Source of the DNA: JANXXV01 sp040002435
Lineage (GTDB): Bacteria > Acidobacteriota > Terriglobia > Bryobacterales > Bryobacteraceae
DNA length: 64,000 nucleotides
Reading direction: 5' to 3'
NCBI GenBank assembly: GCA_040002435.1
Contig: JBDUEM010000007.1
Location: 1-64,000 of the forward strand
In this document: piece after piece, positions 25,408 to 33,842 of the stretch
Layout of the letters: each line of letters starts with the position of its first letter
How positions within the stretch are numbered: position 1 is the first letter of the stretch
Translations under genes and position numbers: made by a program
The notes under the pieces: model-generated
The model's database searches: none
The model's input: only the letters and a program-made list of their open reading frames with translations
Told to the model about the DNA's origin: nothing

Positions 25408-25857
25408 ATGTTGACCCCGCCAATTAAATGCCGCTCCCGACGTGGAACCGCCCTGATCGAGTTCGCCCTCGGCTGGGCGGTCATTTGGATCGTATTTTGG
25501 GGCCTGTTCGAATTCGGCTACGCATTTTATTCCTACAACGTGTTGCTGACCTCAGTAAACAATGCGGCTGAGCTTGGCTCAAGGATGACCTTCGATGCCG
25601 GCAATCCGGACGCTTTCATCACTGCCATCAAGAACATCGTCGTCTTTGGAGATAAAGCGGGCGGTTCGAGGCCGATGCTCCCCAATCTTTCTGTCAGCAA
25701 CGTCGCGGTTTCACTCAGTCCCGACTCGATAGGACCCCAAAACATCACGGTCGCGACGACTTATCAGCTGGACGTCGTCCTGACGAGGTTTCAATTGACC
25801 AACAAACCCAGGGTAACCACAGCTTTCTTGGGCGCAACTCTATGCACGGGCTGCTAG
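25408..25857 (+). CDS. TadE-like protein
   Basis: 149 aa from the ATG at 25408. A GTG at 25402 would overlap the upstream stop (GTGA) and is possible. The TadE motif is clear: RRGTALIEFALGWAVIWIVF with the conserved Glu after the basic leader, then a hydrophobic helix and a small secreted domain of about 105 residues. The C-terminus ends in CTGC. It is co-transcribed with the TadG-like gene before it and the TadE-like gene after it. Confidence 0.78.
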   Translation: MLTPPIKCRSRRGTALIEFALGWAVIWIVFWGLFEFGYAFYSYNVLLTSVNNAAELGSRMTFDAGNPDAFITAIKNIVVFGDKAGGSRPMLPNLSVSNVAVSLSPDSIGPQNITVATTYQLDVVLTRFQLTNKPRVTTAFLGATLCTGC

Positions 25858-26342
25858 ACATGAGCTGCGTTTTCACGAGCATCTCGGGCGCGCGCCCGCG
25901 AAAGCAACCCCGGCGATCACGTCAGAAGGGCTCCTCACTGATCGAAAGCTCGTTTACTTTTCTGATCACCATCTCCCTAATCCTCTTCATTATGGATGTC
26001 GGCCGCTTTCTTCTGACCCAGCAGTACGTAGCCGAACGGGTCAGGCTTGTGGCCCGTCTGGCGGTCGTGAATGACTGGGATGCCCCGTCCATTCAAAACT
26101 ATCTATGTTACGGGACTATCACGGCGCCTGCGGGAAATCCCGCTCCCCGCGGTCTTTTTGGCCTGACGCCCTCAAACGTCGCCTCGGTGTGGAGAGGAAC
26201 CGCCACCAGCCCCGACTACCGTTTGCAGATCACCGTCTCGGGTTTGCCGGTGCTTACGTTTGTTCCGATGATGCCCAACAATTTGTCGATCATCCCCGTC
26301 ACCGCCACCGCCGCGGCCCAGAGCCTCGGAGCTACGAACTGA
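25842..26342 (+). CDS. Second TadE-like protein
   Basis: 166 aa from an ATG at 25842 that overlaps the previous gene by 16 bp. An ATG at 25860, 2 bp after that stop, is an equally good start. The motif QKGSSLIESSFTFLITISLI (basic leader, Glu, hydrophobic helix) is TadE-like, followed by AERVRLVARLAV and a short periplasmic domain. It is the third gene of the pilus-type set and its sequence is distinct from the second. Confidence 0.76.
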   Translation: MHGLLDMSCVFTSISGARPRKQPRRSRQKGSSLIESSFTFLITISLILFIMDVGRFLLTQQYVAERVRLVARLAVVNDWDAPSIQNYLCYGTITAPAGNPAPRGLFGLTPSNVASVWRGTATSPDYRLQITVSGLPVLTFVPMMPNNLSIIPVTATAAAQSLGATN

Positions 26343-26399
26343 GATAGCACGGCAGTCCAGCGCTTGCCTCAAGACGCGCAACGATAGTACCCTTGCAAA

Positions 26400-28760
26400 G
26401 TGGGCAAAGAAAAGGCGAATATCGCGACAAACCTGTCGCTGGGATTTCCGGAGTTCTCCGAACAGCGGGCTCTGACGCGAGGCGCAAACATCGATTCCGC
26501 GGTCGTTCGTTTTCAGGAATGGATGGAGGCGGACAATTCGCCCATCCGCGCTATCCGACACATTCCAGCTCGTGCCGCCCAGTCCGTCGATATTCCGGAA
26601 ACCGTGGATTTGAAGTTACGCAACGCCCTCATCGGCCGTGGCGTCCACCAGCTCTACACACACCAGGCGGATGCCCTCGAGGCTCTGGACGCGGGCCGCA
26701 ATGTCGTGATTGTCACTCCGACTGCCAGCGGAAAGACGCTCTGCTACAACCTGCCCGTGCTGAATCGCCTGCTCGCCGAACCCGGCGCGCGCGCCATGTA
26801 CCTGTTCCCCACCAAGGCGCTCGCCGAAGATCAGCTTCACGAATTCCAGGCCGCCGTGGATGCGATGGGGTCCGACATCCGTGCCTTCACTTACGACGGA
26901 GACACCCCGCAGGACGCCCGCAAGGCAATTCGCGAGCGTGCCAACGTAGTGCTGACGAATCCGGACATGCTGCACAGCGGGATTCTACCTCATCACACTA
27001 AATGGGCGAAATGTTTTGAGAATCTGCGCTACTTCGTTATCGACGAGCTGCACTATTACCGCGGCGTTTATGGCAGCCACCTGGCGAACCTCATCCGGCG
27101 TCTGAAGCGCGTTTGTGAGTTCTATGGTTCCTCTCCGCAATTCATTTGCTGTTCGGCCACCATAGCTAATCCCAGGGAACTGGCCCAGGCCCTGACGGGC
27201 AAAGAGTTTGAACTGGTAGACCGCAACGGCGCGCCCAGTGGTGAGAAGTATTTCGTCTTCTACAATCCGCCGGTGGTCAATCGTGAACTGGGAATCCGCC
27301 GCAGCTATTTGCATGAGACGCGCCGCATTGCCCTCGAGTTCATAGACCGCCAGCAACAGACCCTTGTCTTCGCCAACAACCGCCTGGCTACCGAAATCCT
27401 CATCACCTATTTAAAGGAAGCCTGCGAACGCCGCAAGATGGCGCCCGATCTGATCCGCGGCTATCGGGGCGGCTACCTGCCGAAGGAGCGCCGGGAGATC
27501 GAGCGCCGTTTGCGGAGCGGTGATATCCGGGCCGTGGTGGCTACGAATGCCCTCGAACTCGGCATCGATATCGGCTCACTGGACGCTGTGGTGATGGCGG
27601 GCTATCCCGGCACCATCGCCTCCACCCTGCAGCGTGCCGGCCGGGCGGGACGGCGGCAGACCACATCGCTGGCAGTGCTGGTTGCCTCCAGCGCGCCGCT
27701 CGATCAATACATAGTGGAGCACCCGGATTATTTCTTCACGCGATCACCGGAACACGCTCACATTAATCCGGACAATCTGGAGATCGCGCTGAATCATCTG
27801 CGCTGCGCCGCTTTCGAATTGCCGATCCGCGATGACGAGAAGTTCGGCCCGCATGACACTGGCGAACTCTGCAGATTTCTGGAGGAGACCGGCTTTTTAC
27901 ACCATTCCGCGGGGGCGTGGCACTGGACTTCCGACACCTATCCGGCTGACGCAGTGAGCTTGCGCGCGGTCAGCAGCGATAATTTTGTAGTGATCGACAT
28001 CACGGGTGACCATCAGGTGATTGCGGACGTCTCGTTTCCCACGGCGCTTACGGCGCTCCACGAAAAGGCAATTTATCTGCATGAAGCGCGCCAGTTTCAA
28101 GTGGAGCGCTTCGACTACGAGGGCCGAAAAGCATACGTCCGCCAAGTGGACTGCGATTATTTCACCGATGCCATTGACTACACCCAGGTGAAGGTGCTGG
28201 AGGAATTCGAAACCCGCCCATTGGCGGGCGCCAGCGCCGTGCATGGCGAAGTGCGAGTGAACAGGCAGGTAGTCGGCTGGAAGAAAATCAAGTTTTTTAC
28301 ACTGGAAAACGTGGGATCGGGCCATCTTTCCATGCCCGAACAGGAAATGCACACCACTGCTTTCTGGCTGCATTTTCCAGCGGCGTTTCTGGCGCAGTTT
28401 CCTGACTTCACTCCGACCGAGAAAGCCAGCGGACTGGTTGGATTGGGAAACGCCTTGCAAACCGTAGGGTCGCTGCTGCTCATGTGCGACCCTCGCGATC
28501 TTGGCGTGTCCCTTACAGAGGAAATTGCGCAGGGACTCCAGGCGTTTGAGCCAAATCTGTACCTGTACGATGCCTATCCCGGCGGCATCGGCCAGAGCTC
28601 TCCATTATTCCAATTGACGTCGAAGCTGCTTACCCACACTGCGGAACTTCTTGCGCAGTGTCCATGTGAAGCCGGCTGCCCCAGTTGTGTCGGCCCCGTG
28701 GGCGAAGTGGGTGAGCGGGGGAAGGAAGCCGCGGCGGCATTTCTCGCTACGTTGGCCTAG
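26400..28760 (+). CDS. MrfA/YprA-like DEXH helicase with C-terminal zinc site (DUF1998)
   Basis: 786 aa from a GTG at 26400; an ATG at 26523 is a possible shorter start. RecA-1 has TPTASGKT (Walker A, about 107-114) and DELH (215-218). RecA-2 has the ATNALELGIDIG and QRAGRAGRR motifs. The C-terminal DUF1998 region ends with a four-cysteine cluster (CPCEAGCPSC; Cys754, 756, 760, 763) that should bind zinc. The B. subtilis homologue MrfA acts with the exonuclease MrfB in mitomycin-lesion repair. No MrfB-like gene is beside it. There is no clear ribosome site. Confidence 0.88.
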   Translation: MGKEKANIATNLSLGFPEFSEQRALTRGANIDSAVVRFQEWMEADNSPIRAIRHIPARAAQSVDIPETVDLKLRNALIGRGVHQLYTHQADALEALDAGRNVVIVTPTASGKTLCYNLPVLNRLLAEPGARAMYLFPTKALAEDQLHEFQAAVDAMGSDIRAFTYDGDTPQDARKAIRERANVVLTNPDMLHSGILPHHTKWAKCFENLRYFVIDELHYYRGVYGSHLANLIRRLKRVCEFYGSSPQFICCSATIANPRELAQALTGKEFELVDRNGAPSGEKYFVFYNPPVVNRELGIRRSYLHETRRIALEFIDRQQQTLVFANNRLATEILITYLKEACERRKMAPDLIRGYRGGYLPKERREIERRLRSGDIRAVVATNALELGIDIGSLDAVVMAGYPGTIASTLQRAGRAGRRQTTSLAVLVASSAPLDQYIVEHPDYFFTRSPEHAHINPDNLEIALNHLRCAAFELPIRDDEKFGPHDTGELCRFLEETGFLHHSAGAWHWTSDTYPADAVSLRAVSSDNFVVIDITGDHQVIADVSFPTALTALHEKAIYLHEARQFQVERFDYEGRKAYVRQVDCDYFTDAIDYTQVKVLEEFETRPLAGASAVHGEVRVNRQVVGWKKIKFFTLENVGSGHLSMPEQEMHTTAFWLHFPAAFLAQFPDFTPTEKASGLVGLGNALQTVGSLLLMCDPRDLGVSLTEEIAQGLQAFEPNLYLYDAYPGGIGQSSPLFQLTSKLLTHTAELLAQCPCEAGCPSCVGPVGEVGERGKEAAAAFLATLA

Positions 28761-28927
28761 ATTTTTTTTCGGGAGCTGTTTACTTTCTGGCTCCCTGCGG
28801 TGTCTAACTATTGCGTGAGCATGCGCTGCCGCTGAATTCTCGCCCGTTAACACGCATGTTAGGATAAAAGTTCCGAACAATTCCCGGTTTCTTTGCGTAT
28901 GAACCGATCGGGGGACGGTGTATTCTT

Positions 28928-30349
28928 GTGAAGAGAAAATGGAAAATCATTGCCAGCGTAGTAGGCGTGCTGGTGATATCGGGCGGCGCATACGCGGGCT
29001 ATAAATACAACCAGCGTGGTATTGTAACCGTTCAAACAGGAAGAGCAGTTCGCCAGGATATCACCGCGGTAGTGACTGCATCCGGAGAAATTAAGCCTCT
29101 CAAATACATCAACATTGGCGCCAACGCAATGGGCCGCCTGATTGACATTTACGTAAAGGAAGGCGATAAGGTCACCAAAAACCAGGTGGTTGCCCGGCTG
29201 GAGTCCATCCAGGCGCAGGCGGAGGTAGCTGCCCAGCGTGCCGCGGTGGGTTCTTCGCAGGCGGATTCGGCTGCAAGCGAAGCGGGATTGAGGGCGGCTG
29301 ATGAGAACATCACCACTGCGCAAGCCACGGTAGAGCGCACCAAAGCGGATCTGCAGCGCATGAAAATCGATTTCGACCGCGCGTCTGAGTTGTACAAGAA
29401 TCAGTTGGTAGCGCGCCAGGAGTTTGACCAGAAAAAGGCCTTGTACGACGCTCAACTCGCTGCCGTTCAGGAATCCGAGGCGCGCGTGGGTCAGGCTAAG
29501 GCGCAGCGTGCACAGCTACTGGCGCAACTAAATTCCTCCCAGCGCCGGATCACCCAAATGGATGCGAATCTCCGCCGGGCGGCCGATATTCTTGATAAAT
29601 TCTCCGCGTATTCTCCCATTAACGGCGTTGTGACAAACCTGCCTGTCCGGGTAGGTGAAACCATGGTTACAGGCATCCAGAACTCCCCGGGGAGCACCCT
29701 GATGACCATCGCCGACATGTCCGTGATTACGGCCGAAGTGAAGGTGGATGAAACGGATATCGTGAACGTCCGCCTCGATCAGGTGGCTGATATCACGATC
29801 GACGCCATCCCTGGGCGCACGTTCAAGGGGCACGTGATTGAGATCGGTAACACGGCGATCCTGCGGTCCACTGGTCTGGCTGCGTCGCAAAGCGCCATAT
29901 CCAGCCAGGAGGCGAAGGACTTCAAGGTCGTGATTGCGATGGACAACCCCCCGGAGGAGATTCGGCCGGGTTTATCCTGCACCTCAAAGATCGTCACCGC
30001 AACCCGCCAAAAGGCCCTGACCATTCCGATTCAGGCGCTTACGGTTCGCCAGAAGGGTGATCTCGAGCCGGAACGAAAAGACAAGGACAAGAAAAGCAAC
30101 GCACCGCTGGACCCCGTGGCAGAGAAGGCTCGCAAGGAAGAAATCCAGGGCGTTTTTGTAGTCAACGCGGAGAAGGCGGAGTTTCGCAAGGTGGAGACGG
30201 GAATCACGGGCGCCACCGACATCGAAGTGCTCAGCGGCCTGAAGGACGGAGACGAACTCATTACCGGAAGTTACAAGGTAATCCGCACGCTGCGAAACGA
30301 GACCAAGGTCAAGGTAGACAATAAGGCTCCAGTCAAGACAGAATCGTAA
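28928..30349 (+). CDS. MacA-like membrane-fusion protein
   Basis: 473 aa from a GTG at 28928. It has an uncleaved N-terminal anchor (residues 7-24), a barrel-sandwich domain (VTASGEIKPLKYINIGANAMG), a long coiled-coil hairpin (about 85-220), and C-terminal barrel domains (AYSPINGVVTNLPVRVGETM; RPGLSCTSKIVTA). A lysine-rich insert follows (about 375-400). It would couple an inner-membrane ABC transporter to an outer-membrane channel. The ABC ATPase gene follows 16 bp after its stop, but no MacB-type permease does. An inverted repeat TAACA-CGCA-TGTTA lies at 28848-28861 in the upstream gap. Confidence 0.88.
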   Translation: MKRKWKIIASVVGVLVISGGAYAGYKYNQRGIVTVQTGRAVRQDITAVVTASGEIKPLKYINIGANAMGRLIDIYVKEGDKVTKNQVVARLESIQAQAEVAAQRAAVGSSQADSAASEAGLRAADENITTAQATVERTKADLQRMKIDFDRASELYKNQLVARQEFDQKKALYDAQLAAVQESEARVGQAKAQRAQLLAQLNSSQRRITQMDANLRRAADILDKFSAYSPINGVVTNLPVRVGETMVTGIQNSPGSTLMTIADMSVITAEVKVDETDIVNVRLDQVADITIDAIPGRTFKGHVIEIGNTAILRSTGLAASQSAISSQEAKDFKVVIAMDNPPEEIRPGLSCTSKIVTATRQKALTIPIQALTVRQKGDLEPERKDKDKKSNAPLDPVAEKARKEEIQGVFVVNAEKAEFRKVETGITGATDIEVLSGLKDGDELITGSYKVIRTLRNETKVKVDNKAPVKTES

Positions 30350-30365
30350 GATAATCTAAACAGAC

Positions 30366-31112
30366 ATGGCACAAGCACTCGAAACGATATCCCCGTCCGA
30401 ACGTGGCGCGCAATTGAAGAGGGACGGGATCGTTATCCGCACCTATGATCTCTGGAAAACCTATATCATGGGCGACCAGGAAATCAATGCGGTTTCCGGT
30501 GTCAGTATCGAGATCCGGCGCGGTGAGTACGTCGCCATCATGGGCCCGTCTGGCAGCGGTAAGTCCACTCTTATGAATCTCATCGGATGCCTGGATACAC
30601 CGTCCAAGGGTGACTATTACATCAACGGAAATCTGGTCAGTTCCATGTCCGACGATCAACTGGCGCAGATCCGCAATAAGGAGATTGGCTTCGTCTTCCA
30701 GACGTTTAATCTTTTATCGCGTGCCACGGCCCTGCACAATGTGGAACTTCCCCTGATCTACGCCGGCATCAACTCCGATGAGCGACTGAGACGCGCCGAA
30801 AAGGCGTTGGTACAGGTGGATCTGGCCAAACGGATGCACCACAAGCCGAACGAGCTTTCGGGCGGACAACGGCAGCGCGTCGCGATTGCCCGGGCGTTGG
30901 TGAATGATCCATCTATCTTGTTGGCCGATGAACCGACCGGTAACCTGGACAGCGCCACTGGCGTGGAAATCATGGCGCTGTTTGAGCGCCTGCACCAGCA
31001 AGGCAACACCATCATCGTAGTAACTCATGAACACGACATCGCGTTGCACGCCCACCGCATCATTTTTGTCCGCGACGGTAAGGTCGCCAAAGACGAAAAA
31101 GTCGAGAGGTAG
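30366..31112 (+). CDS. ABC transporter ATP-binding protein (MacB/LolD type)
   Basis: 248 aa. Walker A GPSGSGKST (60-68), Q-loop FQTFNLL, signature LSGGQRQR (from 164), Walker B LLADEP (Asp188, Glu189) and the switch His in VTHEHD are all intact. The subfamily is the one that drives MacB/LolCDE/FtsX-like permeases. Those can be fused or separate; here the permease is separate and not encoded next to it. The stop codon is embedded in a terminator-like hairpin, suggesting that the transcript ends here. Confidence 0.92.
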   Translation: MAQALETISPSERGAQLKRDGIVIRTYDLWKTYIMGDQEINAVSGVSIEIRRGEYVAIMGPSGSGKSTLMNLIGCLDTPSKGDYYINGNLVSSMSDDQLAQIRNKEIGFVFQTFNLLSRATALHNVELPLIYAGINSDERLRRAEKALVQVDLAKRMHHKPNELSGGQRQRVAIARALVNDPSILLADEPTGNLDSATGVEIMALFERLHQQGNTIIVVTHEHDIALHAHRIIFVRDGKVAKDEKVER

Positions 31113-31140
31113 AGCCGGGAACTTCATTCGGCTCTTTGTC
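31111..31140 (+). terminator. Probable intrinsic terminator after the ABC ATPase
   Basis: AGAGCCG (31111-31117) pairs perfectly with CGGCTCT (31129-31135) around an 11-nt loop, followed by TTGTC. The U-tract is short. The stem starts inside the stop codon. Confidence 0.5.
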
Positions 31141-31264
31141 GCGCTACAGCACTAAGGTTTCTACCTCAATTCGCCCCGCTACAAATCCTTTAGTACCCTC
31201 TGCAACTCTCGGAAGTATGAAGTAATCTCTTTGTTCTGCCGATCAACAGACCCAGGGAGGACTT

Positions 31265-33826
31265 GTGAGCGTTTGTCTGCATTGCGGTAAGCAACTGGCT
31301 TTTCTGAAGACGATTGCAGGCCCTGCCCAATTTTGTTCGGACGATCACCGCCAGCGCTATCAGACTGATTCCAATCGGCTCGCCGTTGACCGGCTCATGC
31401 GGACGAAAGTTGCAAAGAAGGAAAAGAAGCAACCCGCCAGCCGGCCGGCACCGGCCAAACCAGCAACATCGGCACCCGTGCCACCGGAGATGCCATTCCT
31501 AATGGAAACCCCGGGAGAGACCGTTGCCTTTCGTCGTAGACCGATTGGCAACACCTCTCCGATTTTACGGGGTACAGCCACCCGGTTTCCCCACGTTCCG
31601 CCGCTCGAACCGAGTCTAGCCTTCAGTACGTCCGCACCGGCACTCCTGCAGTTCAGCCGTGAGGAAGCAGGCCAAGGATTGGGTGCAGGAGGCGGAGGTG
31701 GTGGTGTGCACGGCGGATCTACGGGCATCTTTGTCTCGAATAACCAAATGCTAAAGGCCTCAAAGCCTTTGCCTCATGCTCAGACCAATTTGGAGGATGC
31801 CAGTTTCTCAGATTCGGCGATTTTGGACCGGATCGCATCCCCCGTTGAGCATGGAGCAAGAAGTGAGCAAACCGTGAATGAGTTAAATCAGGATCAAAAA
31901 CCGCAAACCCGATTTCGGCTTGCCCCCCGAGAGCAGGCCGGACCGAAATTCCCCATGGCTGGGCCCATGGACAGCCGTGACTTCCTGCATGTAGCCGCGG
32001 GAGACGTTCCGCTTGAGCCGTATAGTCTGGATGTTCTGCACTTCCCCGCCGGCCTGGCTCTGAGTGAGTTGTCGCTTTCGACTCTGACAACTACCGGATT
32101 CGAGGGGCTCGACGAGTTGATTGCCGAACATACTCCGGACGCCGTTGAGACGTTGCCTGAACCTGCGCCGGAACCAGAGCCCGAGCCGGAACCAGAGCCA
32201 AAGCCGGTGAGGGCACCCTCGCCTCCACGAACTACTCCTCTCCCGGTAGCCTGCAAGCCTGCGGTGCCTGCTGCAGCGGAGATCATTCACGGTTACCCGC
32301 CGCTGCCAATCGAGGCGCAGCCCGTTGGCGCGCACGCGGCTTTCGATGAGAAGCCGCTGCGGCCGCGCATCGTCTTCGGTCCGAATCCCAATGCTCCAAA
32401 GCCGGTGGAAGCTCCGCCCGCCCCGAAGATCGCCGCGAAGCCCGCCGTCGCGCCCAAGCCTGTCCAGAGTTCTCCCGCGGCTAGCCCCGTCGTCACGCGG
32501 CCCCCTCAACCCACGCAGCAGCCCACCGCGAAGCCGGCACCGGTTGTTCAGCCAGCCGCAGCTGTTGCGCCGCTGACTCCGGCAGCAAAACCGGCATCGG
32601 CCGCGCCGCCCCCAGCTGCACAACCTTCGGCAGCCCCGCGGCTCGCGCCACAACCGACCGTAACAGTCAAACCCCCGGCCTCCCCCAGTGTGACGGTGAG
32701 ACCGCCGGCCGCGGCTCCGCCCGCAACTCCCCAAAAACCATCGATTGCGGCCAGCGCAGCTACCGCTCCTCCGGCTGTGGTCGTTCCCGCGGAAAAACCC
32801 GCCGCTGCGGCCTCAACGACTGTAAGCGAGCCCAGTACTAAACCCGTCGCTCCAGAGAAGCCGAAGATCAGCCTGCGGCCCGCGTCGACACCTTCCGTCG
32901 CGCCCGCTCCTTCCATGGACCGTGACAAACGCGTGGTACAGCGTCCCGCTCCAAGTGGTCCAAGCCGGCCTGCAATGGCCGCGCGTGACGGCAGCGCCCT
33001 CACGGCAGATCGCCCGGAACCGGAAATTGCACCAGCAGCGCCACCGGCGCCGGCCCCCCAGCTCAAGCCCAAACTTGTTCCGTCCCGAAGGAGCGAGCCA
33101 CCCCTCACCTCGACGGTTGCTGTAGAGGAATTTACCATCGGGATGCACCAGATGGAGCCCTCAGCTTTTGGGAAGTTCTGGGGAAATGCCAGCGCACCGA
33201 TAAAAGCCGCGGTGGTCGCGGCCGCCTTGGTCATAGCCGTGACTGCGGGCTACTTTTTGTTCCGGCCCAGTCCGTCCGCGGAAGCGGCTTATGTGGCGGG
33301 TCCAACCGCGATCAGCGATGGCAATTCTCCCGGCAATGTCATCGGGGGCGGTGGCTGGACCACGAATTGGGGCGCCGATGCGCCGGTAAACAAGGGAAAG
33401 CAGATTTCTCTGTTCCGGCCCTCCATGTCGATGACGGATTACCGCTTCGAGTTCCGGGGTCAAATCGAAAAGAAGGCGGTGGGTTGGATCTTCCGCGCGT
33501 CAAATTCGAAGAACTATTACGTAGAGAAAATCGAGATTATTAAACCCGGCGCCAATCCCATCCTGGCCCTGGTCAAATACTCCGTCATCAAGGGTGTTGA
33601 GGGAACTCATACTCAGGTGATGCTATCCAACGATCTAAAAATGGACACGTTCTACCGGGTACGCATGGACGTGAAGGGGAACAAGTTCACCACCTACATT
33701 CAGGACAAGCTGGTTGATTATTGGACCGACGATCAAGTCAAGACCGGTGGCGCCGGCTTCTACACGGCGCCGGGTGAACTAGCGCAGGTCCGAACCTCTC
33801 AAATCGCTTATCTTAGCGCGAACTAG
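31265..33826 (+). CDS. Zinc-ribbon / proline-rich / single-TM protein with C-terminal beta-sandwich
   Basis: 853 aa from a GTG with a strong AGGGAGGA site. The N-terminus has a likely zinc ribbon (Cys4, Cys7, Cys24, His28: CLHCG...FCSDDH). A long low-complexity region follows (about 60-640), rich in Pro/Ala with an EPEPEP run near residue 300. There is one membrane helix at about 646-666 (IKAAVVAAALVIAVTAGYFL). The last 190 residues look like a LamG/DUF1080-type jelly roll (GWIFRASNSKNYYVEKIEII; FYRVRMDVKGNKFTTYIQDK). The order puts a zinc module in the cytoplasm and a carbohydrate-binding-like domain outside. It is co-directional with the TPR gene 16 bp on. Function is unknown. Confidence 0.8.
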   Translation: MSVCLHCGKQLAFLKTIAGPAQFCSDDHRQRYQTDSNRLAVDRLMRTKVAKKEKKQPASRPAPAKPATSAPVPPEMPFLMETPGETVAFRRRPIGNTSPILRGTATRFPHVPPLEPSLAFSTSAPALLQFSREEAGQGLGAGGGGGGVHGGSTGIFVSNNQMLKASKPLPHAQTNLEDASFSDSAILDRIASPVEHGARSEQTVNELNQDQKPQTRFRLAPREQAGPKFPMAGPMDSRDFLHVAAGDVPLEPYSLDVLHFPAGLALSELSLSTLTTTGFEGLDELIAEHTPDAVETLPEPAPEPEPEPEPEPKPVRAPSPPRTTPLPVACKPAVPAAAEIIHGYPPLPIEAQPVGAHAAFDEKPLRPRIVFGPNPNAPKPVEAPPAPKIAAKPAVAPKPVQSSPAASPVVTRPPQPTQQPTAKPAPVVQPAAAVAPLTPAAKPASAAPPPAAQPSAAPRLAPQPTVTVKPPASPSVTVRPPAAAPPATPQKPSIAASAATAPPAVVVPAEKPAAAASTTVSEPSTKPVAPEKPKISLRPASTPSVAPAPSMDRDKRVVQRPAPSGPSRPAMAARDGSALTADRPEPEIAPAAPPAPAPQLKPKLVPSRRSEPPLTSTVAVEEFTIGMHQMEPSAFGKFWGNASAPIKAAVVAAALVIAVTAGYFLFRPSPSAEAAYVAGPTAISDGNSPGNVIGGGGWTTNWGADAPVNKGKQISLFRPSMSMTDYRFEFRGQIEKKAVGWIFRASNSKNYYVEKIEIIKPGANPILALVKYSVIKGVEGTHTQVMLSNDLKMDTFYRVRMDVKGNKFTTYIQDKLVDYWTDDQVKTGGAGFYTAPGELAQVRTSQIAYLSAN

Positions 33827-33842
33827 CAAACAGGAAAACACC

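Noticed and set aside
28761..28800. T-run and GGGAGC/GCTCCC stem after the helicase
   Set aside because: The T-run precedes the stem on the plus strand, so it does not form an intrinsic terminator in either direction.
28848..28861. Inverted repeat TAACA-CGCA-TGTTA upstream of the MacA-like gene
   Set aside because: Short and single; without conservation it cannot be called an operator.
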